DNA from: Nymphaea colorata
Taxonomy: Eukaryota; Streptophyta; Magnoliopsida; Nymphaeales; Nymphaeaceae
NCBI RefSeq assembly: GCF_008831285.2
Contig: NC_045151.1
Span: forward strand, 5,841,682 to 5,905,681
Length of the DNA stretch: 64,000 bases
Direction of reading: 5' to 3'
Shown one piece after another: positions 34,701-45,963 of this stretch; the first letter of the stretch is position 1, and every line of letters starts with the position of its first letter. A model generated the notes under the pieces. The model was not told where the DNA came from and did not search any database. It was given only the letters and a program-made list of their open reading frames with translations. A program made the position numbers and the translations under genes.

Positions 34701-37489
34701 CACCACTTTCTTTTAGAATTTTGACATGTGTAACCTCTCTTCTTTTAGAATTCTGACATGTGTCAAGTCTTTTCTTTTGCATTTTTGACAAGTACCACAA
34801 CCTCTTTTTTTAGATTCATGGCACTTGTTACAATAGCAAAAATCCCATTACATTCAGAACTCTCTATTCCTCTATGAATAGAAGATGCTAAATCCAGGAG
34901 GGAGGCTTTTTGCTACTCCCTTGAAATTTGTGCCTCTTTATTTCTCTATCAAGGATTCAAGAGACCTTTTATTTACCTTGAAATCTGTCCAAACTCTTGG
35001 CAATCCCTCAAAGCCCATGTCCAGTAAGAGGAAGGACAAAATGAAGAAGAAGGATCCTTATTCCAAGTAGACTCCCTTCTCCCCCTCACTTCTCTGTCAC
35101 TCTCTATTTTTCATTCTCTCTCGCAGAGATTCTCTGTATATTAAAGAAATATATGTAGTTGATGGATTCAAAAAAAGGGGACAAGGTTGAAACTTAGGGG
35201 CTCACAAATTAAAATAAAAATTTAGATAGGCAGAAAAATAGAACACAAACATGATTAGAGAGCCGACTTTTGGGCACTATTTAGATAGGAAAACAAAATT
35301 CTATAGGTCACAAAACTTTGTGGCAGACATTCAGTATGGCATGCATCAAATCAAAGTTGAAAACATGACAAACTATGGTTGGACAGAGAGTTAAAATGTG
35401 ACAAAGTTGGAGAAAAATCAGTTTTGACTACAAATTGTAGAAAACAACAATAGAAACTTTCTCTATTGAATCTATTCAATGACCTAGCAAACAGACTCTA
35501 ACTGATCTAAAATTTGGTGTGGAATAACTAAAGATGAAAATCTAACCATCGGCTTTTATAGAGTAAGAATCCATGTTATCAGTGGAATCATAAACAGTTC
35601 AGAAATTGATAAACTTTTAGGACTGATTTCCTATACCATCAAAATTAAAAAAATAGATCTAAAAAAATCAACCAAATGTAGAACCAAACTTACTTCAAAT
35701 TTCATGAAATTTGATTGGGATACACTAGACATGTAGAAAAAATTATGGAACTTATGAAACGTCAATATGATTCCTATATTGAGAGAAATAAGCTCTTGAA
35801 GTCGGTAAAAATATAGATGCTTCAGCAAATAGATTTTTGTATGAACTCATAAGTTCAAGTCTCTAACACAAAAATATGTATTGAGACATGAGATCTAAGT
35901 TTGTGTAATAGCTTGCAAAACATGATTTTGAAAATGTCACACTATATACGTAGAGGGCCAACAAAAAATATTTATGGTGACACGTAGAAATGAAAATAAC
36001 ATATGCATAACATATGCAACAATAAGAGAACAATATGCATGAAGTAAAAAACTAAAGGTAAAGGGCATCATGAACCATGGTGTTTTGAGAGGGAGCTGCA
36101 TTCAAGCAGCATCTTCTACTCCAAACATGGATGATGCAATGCATGTTTAAACAGAAGAATAAAGGAACTAAGAGATGGAAGAAGTATACCAAGCAAAGCC
36201 TTTATGGAGAACTTTGAAGAATCCAATGCATATACAGAGGAAGAAGCATAGGAGACATGAAGAAAAGAGAGAGGATGTAGGTGTGTTCCAAATCTCAAAC
36301 CAAATCAATGTTGTTTGATATGGTTTTTATCACTTAAAGTGTGGTCGATTGTTCAACCTACAACTAATTGTTTTTACAAAAATATATGACTTCTGTCATG
36401 GTTTCATTATCATGTATAGCTTCAGCCTGATATAGTTTTGCAAATCCATTGATTCGGTCTTCTTGTTCGATGTACAAAGAATCTCAACACATATTTTTGG
36501 TGAAAACTCTTGTCATTTGTGTTGGTTTTGAGTCTTCACCTCAATCCTATATCCATCAAATCTTTTCTCACACTATAACATTCATTTGAGACTAAATAAT
36601 GCTATCCAAATGCTGTGAGTCATATTCAAGTTGTGTAGATATGTATAGATCTCATGTTTCATCCTTGTTACAACTATGTTTCACTTCATACAGTTAATTT
36701 TCTGCAGTAAATTTGCATAGGCTTATCTTCCACTCCAGTTAACAATTTTCAAATCTATAAGTTGCTATTGTTTACTTGTTCTACAAAGAACCCATTATCT
36801 GAATTTCAGTCCAAACCAATACTGCTTGCCATAGCTTTGCAAATCCGAAAGTAGCGGAAAACCAACCTGCTACATAGGTTGTGCACACTCCCATCATCCA
36901 TCCATGTGTTGTTTTGTCAAACCAATGTTTGACACACTTCTACTATTAATAGTGGAGCCACATATAGCCGCACAAAGTTACTTTAATATTATGTTAATGT
37001 TTTGATACATTTGAATGTTTTTATATATAAGTGTCCCACATAAATTAAAGATATTGAATTAGTGCCCCCGACAGAAAAAATTTCTAGCTCTGCTAGTGTC
37101 TACAATATGACGCTAAATTTTAGCCTACCCAATATAATTTGACCTGATTTTCCTAACTTCTAATTAAGGTATTGAGTCATATGTTACAAGTTCTACCTTT
37201 TAGAATATTCAAGTTTTAGTGAATCAGTTCAATCTAGGTTGTCTAGTCCCAATTTAACACTTCAATCTAATTTCTACATCCCAATGGAAGGTTGATCCCA
37301 AACTTCATGAAAATCTAAGCTTGTTTCAAGTGATTTCTCAAAACTACAAGGTCCAATGTTCTATAATATAGCCTATAAGTTGAATCATGTTATGTTTACC
37401 ATGTTTTTCTATCTTTTGAGAGAATTGTCTCCACAATTAGGCTTCTTAATGTGGGATAGGCATCTTCCACATCAACCTTGCAAATCACC
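31738..37489. other. Unclassified repeat-like DNA, no gene recognised
   Basis: No frame shows a recognisable domain. The start of one stretch, TGTAAAAACCCCAAATTTTC at 33164, resembles the LTR start of the Tat elements to the right (TGTTAACACCCCAAATTTTT). 34860-35160 has LTR-promoter-like composition with pyrimidine-rich leader sequence, so an old LTR of a related element may lie here, but I could not find its other end, a PBS or a partner. A 101-codon minus frame (33622-33927) is hydrophilic and unrecognised. 34090-34620 is rich in CCTAGCCC/GGCCTAG words. Confidence 0.4.
34693..34852. repeat. Minisatellite, about five units of 32 bp
   Basis: The octamer ACACGTGT / ACATGTGT / ACATGTGT / ACAAGTAC / GCACTTGT recurs at 34693, 34724, 34756, 34788 and 34821, each followed by a pyrimidine-rich TTTCTTTTAGAATTTTG-like spacer. 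Divergence grows to the right. The first unit contains a CACGTG palindrome (G-box core). Confidence 0.75.
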
Positions 37490-40123
37490 TCTTAGCATAT
37501 GAACCATGATGGTTATTAGTTGGGTTTCTTTTACGTGGAAATAGTGAAAACAAGTTTCTAATGTTCACCACCACCATTAATAAACTAGGTCATGGATAGA
37601 TGAATCAAAATGACAAGATGAAATAAATTAAGAGAATGGTCAAGCAAGTTTCTCTATGATTTTTTCCATATAAGGGTGGATCACATTCATGAGAATGCAT
37701 CCTTCCCTAATAGGAAATTAGATTATATATTGCAAAAAATATAATCATTCTCTCATGATGGAGTCCTCTCATGGTGGAGAGTTGAAAATGGATTTAGGCA
37801 AGCTATTTTAAAAAGAACGTAGCCATGGTGCCCTTTCAGAAGATGAATTCACATGTTTTCTTTTCAAGGATGTGGAGTGCATTAAAATATACATTTGATC
37901 ATAGCTCAACCTAGCTGGACATTATTCCTAACTACGAATAATAACTAAAATGAAACCCTCCCACTGATATTGAACTTGAAAATAAATAGCAAGAAGCAAA
38001 ATAAATAAAGAACAAGCTAGAATCACCCTACCTTGCAGTCCACCTTGGTCTTTGGAGCTTCTCTTTGTTTGTTCTCTAAATAAAGCAATCCTAAGCAATA
38101 ATCCAAACTTGGTTTCGAGCTTAGCAAGGCTAGAAGAAGAGAGTCTCCTTGTTGAAAATGGGAGATAAAGATAATCTTCCTTGTGTTAGAAATCCTAAGC
38201 AAGAGTCCAATGAAGTACCCTAGCTTAGCAAATCTAGAAGCAAGAAATGGGGAGAGAGAAAGAAAGAGAGAGAGAGCTTGGAGGATGGCATCTCCTCCTC
38301 CACATGGCTTCTTCTTCTTCTTCTTCTTCTTCTTCTTCTTCTTCCTCGTGCCTGCAACTAATAAAAAGAGAGAGACAACAAGTGTTAGAATGAGAAAATC
38401 GTCCCCCCTCCCCCGGGCCTCAAGAAGGGTTTATATAAAATTTTCTTTAATTTTTTGAAACGATCTTGCTTAAAATGAAGAAGCAAGGGTGGGCTGCGCC
38501 CCCTCCTTTTTCCTTTTCAGAAAACTTTCAAAAAGAAAATCATCCTCCCTTAGGGGACATTCTTTTGAGGTGTCATCCTTGGGCTGGTCCACCCATATGA
38601 GGTGGCATGGATGGCTGCATAGGTGGAAAGGAGCAGTTAAATTGCCATCATTACTTGGGTGATGTGGCTTCCACTTCACCATGCTAATTCCCAAGAAACT
38701 TTAATCTTTCTTTATTTCAAGAATGGGCTCACCTAGCCCACACACAGGGGCTAGGTGGGTTTGGGCTAGGTCAAGTCCAATGTGACTTTGACGAAGCCCA
38801 ATTGTAATTTTAATTTAAAACTTTAGGTTTTAAACCTAGTTTCAAATTATAGTTCAAATTTGACTAGAAAAAGCATTTGACTTTGACTTCGATCACACTC
38901 TCTCTCGGGTGTGTTCGAGTTTGACTTGAGTATGCTAGGCTTTGACCTAGTGACCCAAATTAAAATTGCATTGAATTATAGACTTTCCTATCTATAAATA
39001 ATTCAATGATTCAATTTAACTTTAAACATGGTTTTAAATTGAATTATAAAAGACATTTTCATCCAAGGTTGGATTAAAGATGTGTTCAACTTTGTCAAAA
39101 CCCTAATTGAGATTGTACAACTGTATCTTTGACTCGTATAGCTTATGAGTTCACATACGTAATTGATTTGTTTAAAACCATAAGTTAGGGTTTTATCGAT
39201 TGAGCTTGATTGAGAAGGACAATTTTGTCCTAAAATTGGATTGACCAGATGATTTGACCATGGTCAATGTCCAATTCATGCTTTGCCTTCAGCGAAGTTT
39301 TGATGGTTTTGGGCACATAGAATACATTGAATTATGTTTTTGCTAAGTTCAATTTGAATTGTGCTTTGACTAAGCTTAGTCAAGGACTATTTTGGTCCAT
39401 GACTTGATTGATTGACAGGTTCGACCTGCCTTGCCTGGGCTCAATGGGTTCAAGTTTGATTGAGCCTACTAGGTTTAATGCCACCTTCAGGTGAGCCTTG
39501 GTCCAAGCTCACTTATATAAATGAGTGGATTGGGAACAAAATAATGAGGTTTGGTGCAAAGGGGCTAATGGATGTTGCCCCCTTTTTACACCTCGTCTCC
39601 TCATTAAATGAGGAGAATCCCCTTTAATTAAGGAGATCCCGTTTTTTACTTTTAAATTATTTCTTTGACACTTCTTTCTTTATAGTTTTTTAATCATTTC
39701 AAGATTTTTGCTTAGTCAAAAGGGAATATTCAATTGTTTTTTGTGAAGGAGGGAGGTGCGCCACCACCTTGGGTGGGCCCTTGATTACGTAGGATAATAT
39801 TTGGGGCCCACACATGTGTTCCATATGATGTTTTGGATCTCTAATTAGATCCAATTTTGGCTTTGTAATATAGATTTGGATCAAAATGACAATTGTAATT
39901 GGATTTGGGTTGCAAAGCCTAATTTAGATCTAGTATTGTATACTAAAATGCGATTTGGACTAGTAATCATACATCGGATTTTTTGCTCGAGTTGAACTCC
40001 TCATTTGAACCTGAATTGAATTTTGGTTTGAAACTGAGAATTTTCAATCATTTGTGTGAAATTCTTTGTATATATTTTGAAATTGCCTTCAACAACTGAA
40101 TGGAAAAATTTGGGGTGTGAACA
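37490..40123 (-). repeat. 3' LTR of an old minus-strand Tat gypsy element
   Basis: On the minus strand it starts at 40123 with TGTTCACACCCCAAATTTTTCC, matching the plus-strand Tat LTR start at 41368 with few changes. Diverged but collinear similarity follows through the LTR, including the lead-in to the TATA box, the AATCCTAAGCAAG blocks (about 38080-38230), the splice-donor region (38030), the AGCTGGACAT(T/C)ATTCC block (37913-37930) and the AAGGGTGGATCACATTCAT block (about 37672). I lose the match left of about 37490, so the outer end of this LTR is not located. A (CTT)n microsatellite lies at 38308-38345. Confidence 0.8.
38430..38437 (-). promoter_or_regulatory. TATA box of the antisense Tat LTR
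   Basis: The minus strand reads TATATAAACCCTTC, aligned with TATATAAACCTCCCC of the plus-strand LTR. It lies about 400 bp before the conserved splice-donor-like site. Confidence 0.6.
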
Positions 40124-40137
40124 TATGCCCCTCTTTG
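40124..40137 (-). other. Polypurine tract of the antisense Tat element
   Basis: The minus strand reads AAAGAGGGGCATA immediately before the LTR start. Its position and G-run are those expected of the plus-strand primer. Confidence 0.7.
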
Positions 40138-41367
40138 CTATTAAGCAAGTTGAAGAGTTTTCTTAGCAGCAAAGATGCACAAGGCAAATTTTTGCAAATT
40201 GTTTTGAGAAAATATGTTTTGAAGCCAAACCACGTTTTCTTGGGAGAAAGTGCTAGGCACAGACTTGAAATAAGAAGATTTCCTCAATTTCACGAGAAAC
40301 ACTATAAAGGAATTGATGTTGATTTTCTGCACTTATGTTTGGAGAACTTAGCTCTCCATGCCTTTTGACCATTGAAAAGTGCTTTTTCTGTCCTTTTGTT
40401 TTGCTTTTGCCTTTTTCGACTTTAGCTATTTGAATTTTGATTTTCTTTTTAAGACACTCTTCATTCTTGGGGGGAATTCCTCATCACCCCAAAAGCTACT
40501 ACGGACTACTTTGGTGGTTTTATGTAGTTTGCTTTGTGTAATGTCAAGCCGATCGGGCTTTCTATTGAACCCGTGTAGCGAGCTTTGGGCTGGTAGCTTC
40601 CAAACCAGTTGGCCATAGGGTACTAGGTGCAAAACACTCATGAGACGTACTTACTCGAGTTCAGAAAGCTTTAGGAGGCTTGATATGAGCAAAATGTTCA
40701 TGGATTTCTTTTAAGCTTCACGGTGTAAGCATAGGTCATATGCTCACCCGCTATTGCCAAACTTTGAACCAGAGTCAAATTTTGCCATTTTTCTTTGGGA
40801 TTACCATAATATTTGCCAACCATTCAAGATAGTCAATTGTTTAGATGAACCCTCCCTTTAGTAGGTCATCTAGGCCTTCTTTAACTTGCTCATCAAGACG
40901 AGGGTATTGTTTTCTCAATTTTTGTTTTACAATATTGTATTCTAGCTTCATGGCAATCGATGCTCGACTAGTTTGGTATCAGGTCCTTGCATGTCTCCAT
41001 AAGTCTATGCAAAGACTTCTTGATGATTTTTGAGGAAGTATATCAACATTTCTCTTTCTTCTGTTTTGAGACTTGTCCCAATTTGCAAAATCTTTAGATT
41101 TCCTTTTGTGTCATTGTTAATTTTCTCTATCGGATCATTAACCAAAGGTAACAGTTGATCATGTTTCTATTTGGATAAACTTTGGACATTCTACCTCATT
41201 GAGTTTTGGATTTACCCCCTTGAAGGATTTTGATATTTGATTATCGAGTGCCATCCTCAAGATTATGAAAGAGTTAGATAAAATTTGAGATACTTTGTAT
41301 AAAACAAAGCAAATTGCATATATCATTACACATTGGGAAGTATTACAAAATGAAAACATTTGGTTTA
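40138..41367 (-). pseudogene. Antisense Tat element, pol start fused to 3' tail by a deletion
   Basis: From 41367 leftwards the minus strand matches the region before pol and the first part of pol of the plus-strand element (its 59996-60589). The translated piece MALDNQISKSFKGVNPKLNE aligns with MAFEDQTSKAFKEINPELTE. It then jumps at about 40770-40774 to sequence matching the 3' untranslated region (63874-64000) and continues to the polypurine tract. About 3.3 kb (most of RT, both RNases H, integrase) is missing. A frameshift after FIQIET also ends the frame. At 41367 the copy is interrupted by the plus-strand element; the remainder (gag, upstream ORF, 5' LTR) should lie beyond the right end of the window. 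Confidence 0.85.
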
Positions 41368-41882
41368 TGTTAACACCCCAAATTTTTCCACATCAAAATT
41401 GAAGCAATGTGAAAATTTCACAAAAGAATTGTGAAAATTTGCAATTTCAAAGCCAATTTCGAATCTAAAGAACAATTAGATTCAAATCGTGAATTTAACC
41501 CGATACACGAATCCCAATGCAGGATTACGAGTCCAAATTCAATTGCAAATGTCATTTGAAATCCAAATCCAATTGCAAAATGCAAATTTTGACTTAGATC
41601 CAAGAATTGGATCTAATTCAGTCTAAAATGCTACGTGGGACCCACGTGTGGGCCCCACCTAGCCCGTGTGGTCAAGAGCCCTCCCCAGGGGCCATGCCCC
41701 CCTCCATGTCAAAAAAAAAATAATAAATAAATATTTTCTCTCAAATTAATTGAAGAAAAGTCATTTTCAAAAAGAAATAAAGGAGAAACCTAGGAAAAGA
41801 GAGACATTTATGTCTCTCTCTCTTCTTTAACCAGATCCTCCTTAAAGAAAAAAATCATTTCCAAGGAAGCAATTACTAGACT

Positions 41883-42219
41883 GGTCAAACTCACCTAACC
41901 TACTTAATCCAAGTAGGTTTGACCCGGGTGCACTCAAATGTGGTGCCAATTCCAGCTAGGTTCGGTCACAATGGGCTCAATATAGTCAAAACGTAAGTCT
42001 GTCTCATGATCCAATTAATGGACGAAAATAGACTTTGACCGAACCAAACCCACTTTGACTAAACTCAGTCAAAGTACAATTTAGCTCAATTAAGAGCTTT
42101 CTTGACCCAAATTTATCAAATTACCTCAAATAAAGTCAAACTACTTGCAAATGAGCTTTGACTTTGGTCAATTGGTCGAAATTGATCAATTTGGACAATT
42201 TTGCCCTTCTGCGGTCAAC
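41883..42219 (+). promoter_or_regulatory. Cluster of W-box-like motifs in U3
   Basis: I count eleven TTGAC(C/T) cores on either strand in about 335 bp (near 41883, 41919, 41986, 42034, 42054, 42067, 42102, 42133, 42158, 42165 and 42213). Chance would give well under one. TTGACC/T is the core bound by WRKY factors, which act in stress and defence responses. Binding here is inference only. Confidence 0.5.
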
Positions 42220-42752
42220 TTAAGATTAAAAAGCCTAAAATGGTTTATGAAAGGCAAATAAACATTTGAATTTGTCAAATGCTTGAATCAAATACCAAAT
42301 TTAAATTGAATTTCTCAAGTGAAAGTTTGATTCAGTTGAAATCCATTTTCAATCAAGTTTTGGACGAAAATACCCTTTTCGAACCAAATTTGATAAAATT
42401 TTTAAATTTTATTAAAATTTAAATTTAATTATCATAATTCAATGGCATTTGGAGCTTAGTAACTAGGTTTTAACCTTATAAGCTCGATTTCAAACAAAAA
42501 AAAAATAAATAGTATAAAATAAGGGCAAAACCCTGTGTAAGGGCATTTTCGTCCAAAATTTTGGTCAAAATGGTCACCTAGGTCTGAACCCAAGTTGACC
42601 AAACCTAGCCCAGCCCACCTAGCTCGTGGAAATGGGCTGAGAAATGGTCAATTAGAGCCTTTAAAGTCTATTTAACTCATTTTACAAGTCCCCAAGGTCT
42701 TAAGTAAGTTCCCAAGGTGAGTTAAGAAGGTGGTTGAACCCACCTCCTCCTC

Positions 42753-42760
42753 TATATAAA
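42753..42760 (+). promoter_or_regulatory. LTR TATA box, left copy
   Basis: TATATAAA is preceded by CCTCCTCCTC and followed by a C-rich leader, a typical plant core promoter layout. It is conserved in the right copy (52771-52778) and in the diverged antisense LTR (38430-38437). Confidence 0.7.
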
Positions 42761-43128
42761 CCTCCCCTTGGCCACTAAGGGGGAGGACGAAATTTTGGAG
42801 CATTCTATCAAATTGCTGCAGCCAAGGAGCTAGGAGGGAGAAGCCAAGGAAGAGAGAAGAGGTTCGTCCAAGCCCCCTTCCCCTTTTTCTCCCATTCTCT
42901 TCTTCACTTTCTTCTATTCTCCCCATTGATTTTGCTAAGTTAGGGTGCTTAAGTGAACCCTTACTTAGGATTTTCGTGGTGAGAAGCCCTCTTTACCACT
43001 CCAAATTCCAGCAAGCAAGCTATTTCTTATTCTAGCTTTGCTAAGCTTGAATCCACGGTTGGATTCTTGCTTAGGATTGCTTGGGTTAGAAAACAAGTGA
43101 AGACGAAAGACAAACATCAAGACCGACC

Positions 43129-43139
43129 GCAAGGTAGGT
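43129..43139 (+). promoter_or_regulatory. Splice-donor-like site in the LTR leader, left copy
   Basis: CGCAAG/GTAGGT is close to the plant 5' splice consensus, with the exon ending at 43133, about 375 bp after the TATA box. The antisense LTR keeps it as CTGCAAG/GTAGGG (38038-38026) at similar spacing despite heavy divergence around it. Confidence 0.5.
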
Positions 43140-45197
43140 GATCTTAACTCACTTCTCTTCTACTTTAGCTTATTGTTGATTTATTTTAATTCCAACAATT
43201 CGTGGGAGGGTTTATTTTCATTTGCTTACGGCTGGGAATGATGTCCAGCTAAGGGAAACCTACGCTTCAATGTACATGTTAATGCATAATGCATGCATAT
43301 GTCGGTTTTTCTTAAATATGAACCCAAGTATCAAATTTCGAAATGGGCCCCAAGGCCACGTCCCTTTCAAAGGAACCAACTTAATACCATTTTGAACTCC
43401 CTACCATGAGAGAATCCCACGGTGAGAAAGTGATTTTGCTACATCACGTATGATGAAAATGCCTATAAGGGATGGATACGTTTTTTATGAATGTGATCCA
43501 CCCTTGCGTGGCGAAATGATGGACGAATAAGCTTGAGTATTGTTTTATTTTCTTTCTTATTCACAGTCATTTTGATTCATGTCTTTCAATTTAATTAATC
43601 AAGGGTAGTAGGGAAGATTTGAAACAAGTTCTCAATCTTCCTACATAAAAGAACCCAGCCATGAATCATCATGATTCATGAGTCATGCGGTCCCTTGATA
43701 AAATTTCATTTTGAAAAGTAAGGTACGTATATGTATACATTGTTATATATGTACATATATGCATCCGATTTCTTGTCAAAAATTACATTCCTCCCTTAAA
43801 ATCAGGTTGGAACATGTTTCCAAACCGGTCTTTAAGGAAATTGGCCATTTTTATTGATTTTTCTAGTGCAAGATTATAAATTACTTTCATTTCATTTTTA
43901 CTTAATTTCAGCAAACCCATACGTAAGATGTATGTATGTTGTTGAAATCAGACCATGTTTTATAGGAATTGGTTTAAGAATATCAAAATTTACGTATTTG
44001 AAATACCAACCATCCTAGAATCATCCAAAGGAGTTGATGATTTCATTACTACGAAATCTGGAATTTGAATAGATTTGAAAAACTCATTGTTTCTATCTAA
44101 GAAACAAGTCCTTATTGGAATCAATGTCCACAATTTTCAGCTATTTAAATCAACACAAGGTCTGATTTTTAGCTATTTTGAGACAAAAGTGGACGTCATC
44201 CATGTCTCCCATCCGTTTCAAAGATTGAACTTGACATCATTTATATATTTTCATCATTTTGATAATTTTATGTCAAGCCTCAAGCTTATGGACTACATCT
44301 CTAATTCATGTGCTTAATCATATAATGAGCACATATAGAGAAAGTCCTACATTTTAATCAATCTTCATGTATAGATTGTATGACGTGCAATACGGACTTT
44401 GAGAGATTATGAGGGAGTGAAGAATGTATGTTTCATATGAATGAATCTTGATGGATTATGAGAGAGAGAAGAATGAATGTTCCATATAGTTTCCATTCTC
44501 GTTTCATGCATTCACTTTCACTCAAAATCAATGGCACCACCTGCACATTCTCAAGAAATTAAGTGATTCAAATTTAAGTTGCAAAAAGTGACCAAGTCAT
44601 ATTGCAATGAGAATTTGTAAACTTCACTTAACTTCAAAAGAAAACACAAGCAATGCATTCATAATCTTTTGGCCAAAGTGCATTTGAAAAACAACATGTT
44701 TTCTAACAATTTGGAACCTATGTTCTTTCAAAAGAATGAATTCTACAAATCACATGATTTGACAAAAGAAGAGTTCAAAATCAATTTTTATCATAAGATG
44801 ATCATCATCATCTAGAGTTCACAACAAAGAACTCAATTCCAAATCTTCAAAAATCCTCAAGAATTATGTGTTTCAAATAACACCAAAACAAAGGATTTTA
44901 AACCAACTTGAAAACCCCCAATATTCAAATTCATTTATTCAAAAAAATGAATTTCGGTTCTTGAATCCAAAACCTCAATGCATAAGTATATAGGACTTAC
45001 ATCAATAACTCGTATATGATCCAAATGATCTTTAGTCCTTGGTCTAATTACCCCTGTTAAAGGCGGCAGGAACGGTTGGACCTCGTACCGACGAGCGGAT
45101 CCCTTTCTCTTGAAAATTTTCTCAAAACCCCAATTTTAAAAGAATTTTGCTGACTCGTATTTCGACCTTCTTGAAAAGGGAGTGGGGTGCGAACAGA

Positions 45198-45215
45198 TGG
45201 CACACCCGGTGGGAC
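45198..45215 (+). other. Tat primer binding site, left copy
   Basis: TGGCACACCCGGTGGGAC follows the LTR end after two bases. TGG at its start pairs with the universal tRNA CCA end. The tRNA species was not identified. Confidence 0.75.
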
Positions 45216-45963
45216 CCGTCATTGTTTGTCTAAAGACTTATTTGGATCATATATGAGTTATTTTCACCAATGTCGGACATCAATTGCACACAAAAAAAAA
45301 AAAAAAATTAAACTCACAAAAATGCATACCGACATCATGTAGTGTACATTGAGGAGATTTCATGAACCTCATTCATTTCAATTTATCCTACCCCTCCTCA
45401 ATTTAAGGATTGTATGCAGCCCATGTATGCTCTCAAAATTTCAAATCTATCTCTTAGGAATGTATGCAATAGAGCCATCTATTTTGCATCTTCTCATGAA
45501 TTTTGAAAAACAAATCCTTACCTATATCATATCCCGGTCATCATGTTGCCGGGCTATTTCTAGGACATTAGTCCAAGATATAGCCTTACAACTGGACCAC
45601 CCAATTGGACTGAGAAGTCCCCCCATTAGTACCGAAACGGACAATAGTCCCGGTATATCGATGGGTGAACAAGGAGAAATGGAGAGCCCAAATCTAGAAA
45701 ACCCTTGGAGGAGTCAATGCTAGTACTATAAATTAGAATCATTTACCCATTTATTTTCCATAGGTTCCAAGACCAATTTTCAAAATAATGCATATAGGCA
45801 AGAGTCCTAGGAATTGCATTATCAATTTTTCATTAACTGCTTGTTTGGACGCATGTGATGTTTTACTTTGCCCCTAAGTCCATGTCCAAACCCAATGTCA
45901 AAACTCTTCTCGAGTCTCTATTGGGTCAATTCATGTCAAAGTCTAATACCTTCTCTTGTCTAG
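45216..45963 (+). other. Leader between PBS and PMD ORF, left copy
   Basis: It contains an A-run (15 A near 45292-45307) and an open stretch of 124 codons (45349-45723) that lacks an ATG at its start (the first codon is TTG) and resembles no protein I know. The leader ends in the pyrimidine-rich tract TACCTTCTCTTGTCTAG directly against the PMD start codon, a good match to a 3' splice site. Confidence 0.5.

Larger units (their letters stand above)
41368..45195 (+). repeat. Tat 5' LTR (3.83 kb), left copy
   Basis: It starts TGTTAACACCCC and ends GGTGCGAACA, with TGTT/AACA termini, two bases before the PBS. It is long even for LTR elements; LTRs of several kilobases are known in the Tat/Ogre group. 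Landmarks: a near-perfect palindrome AGAGAGACATTTATGTCTCTCT (two arms around TT) near 41798-41820, a W-box cluster 41883-42219, TATA at 42753, a donor-like site at 43133. With transcription starting shortly after the TATA box, U3 is about 1.4 kb and R-U5 about 2.4 kb. Confidence 0.88.

Noticed and set aside
45349-45723. 124-codon open stretch in the Tat leader (also 55363-55737)
   Set aside because: It opens with TTG, not ATG, its translation resembles no family, and the two copies are too alike to show selection. It was kept only as part of the leader.
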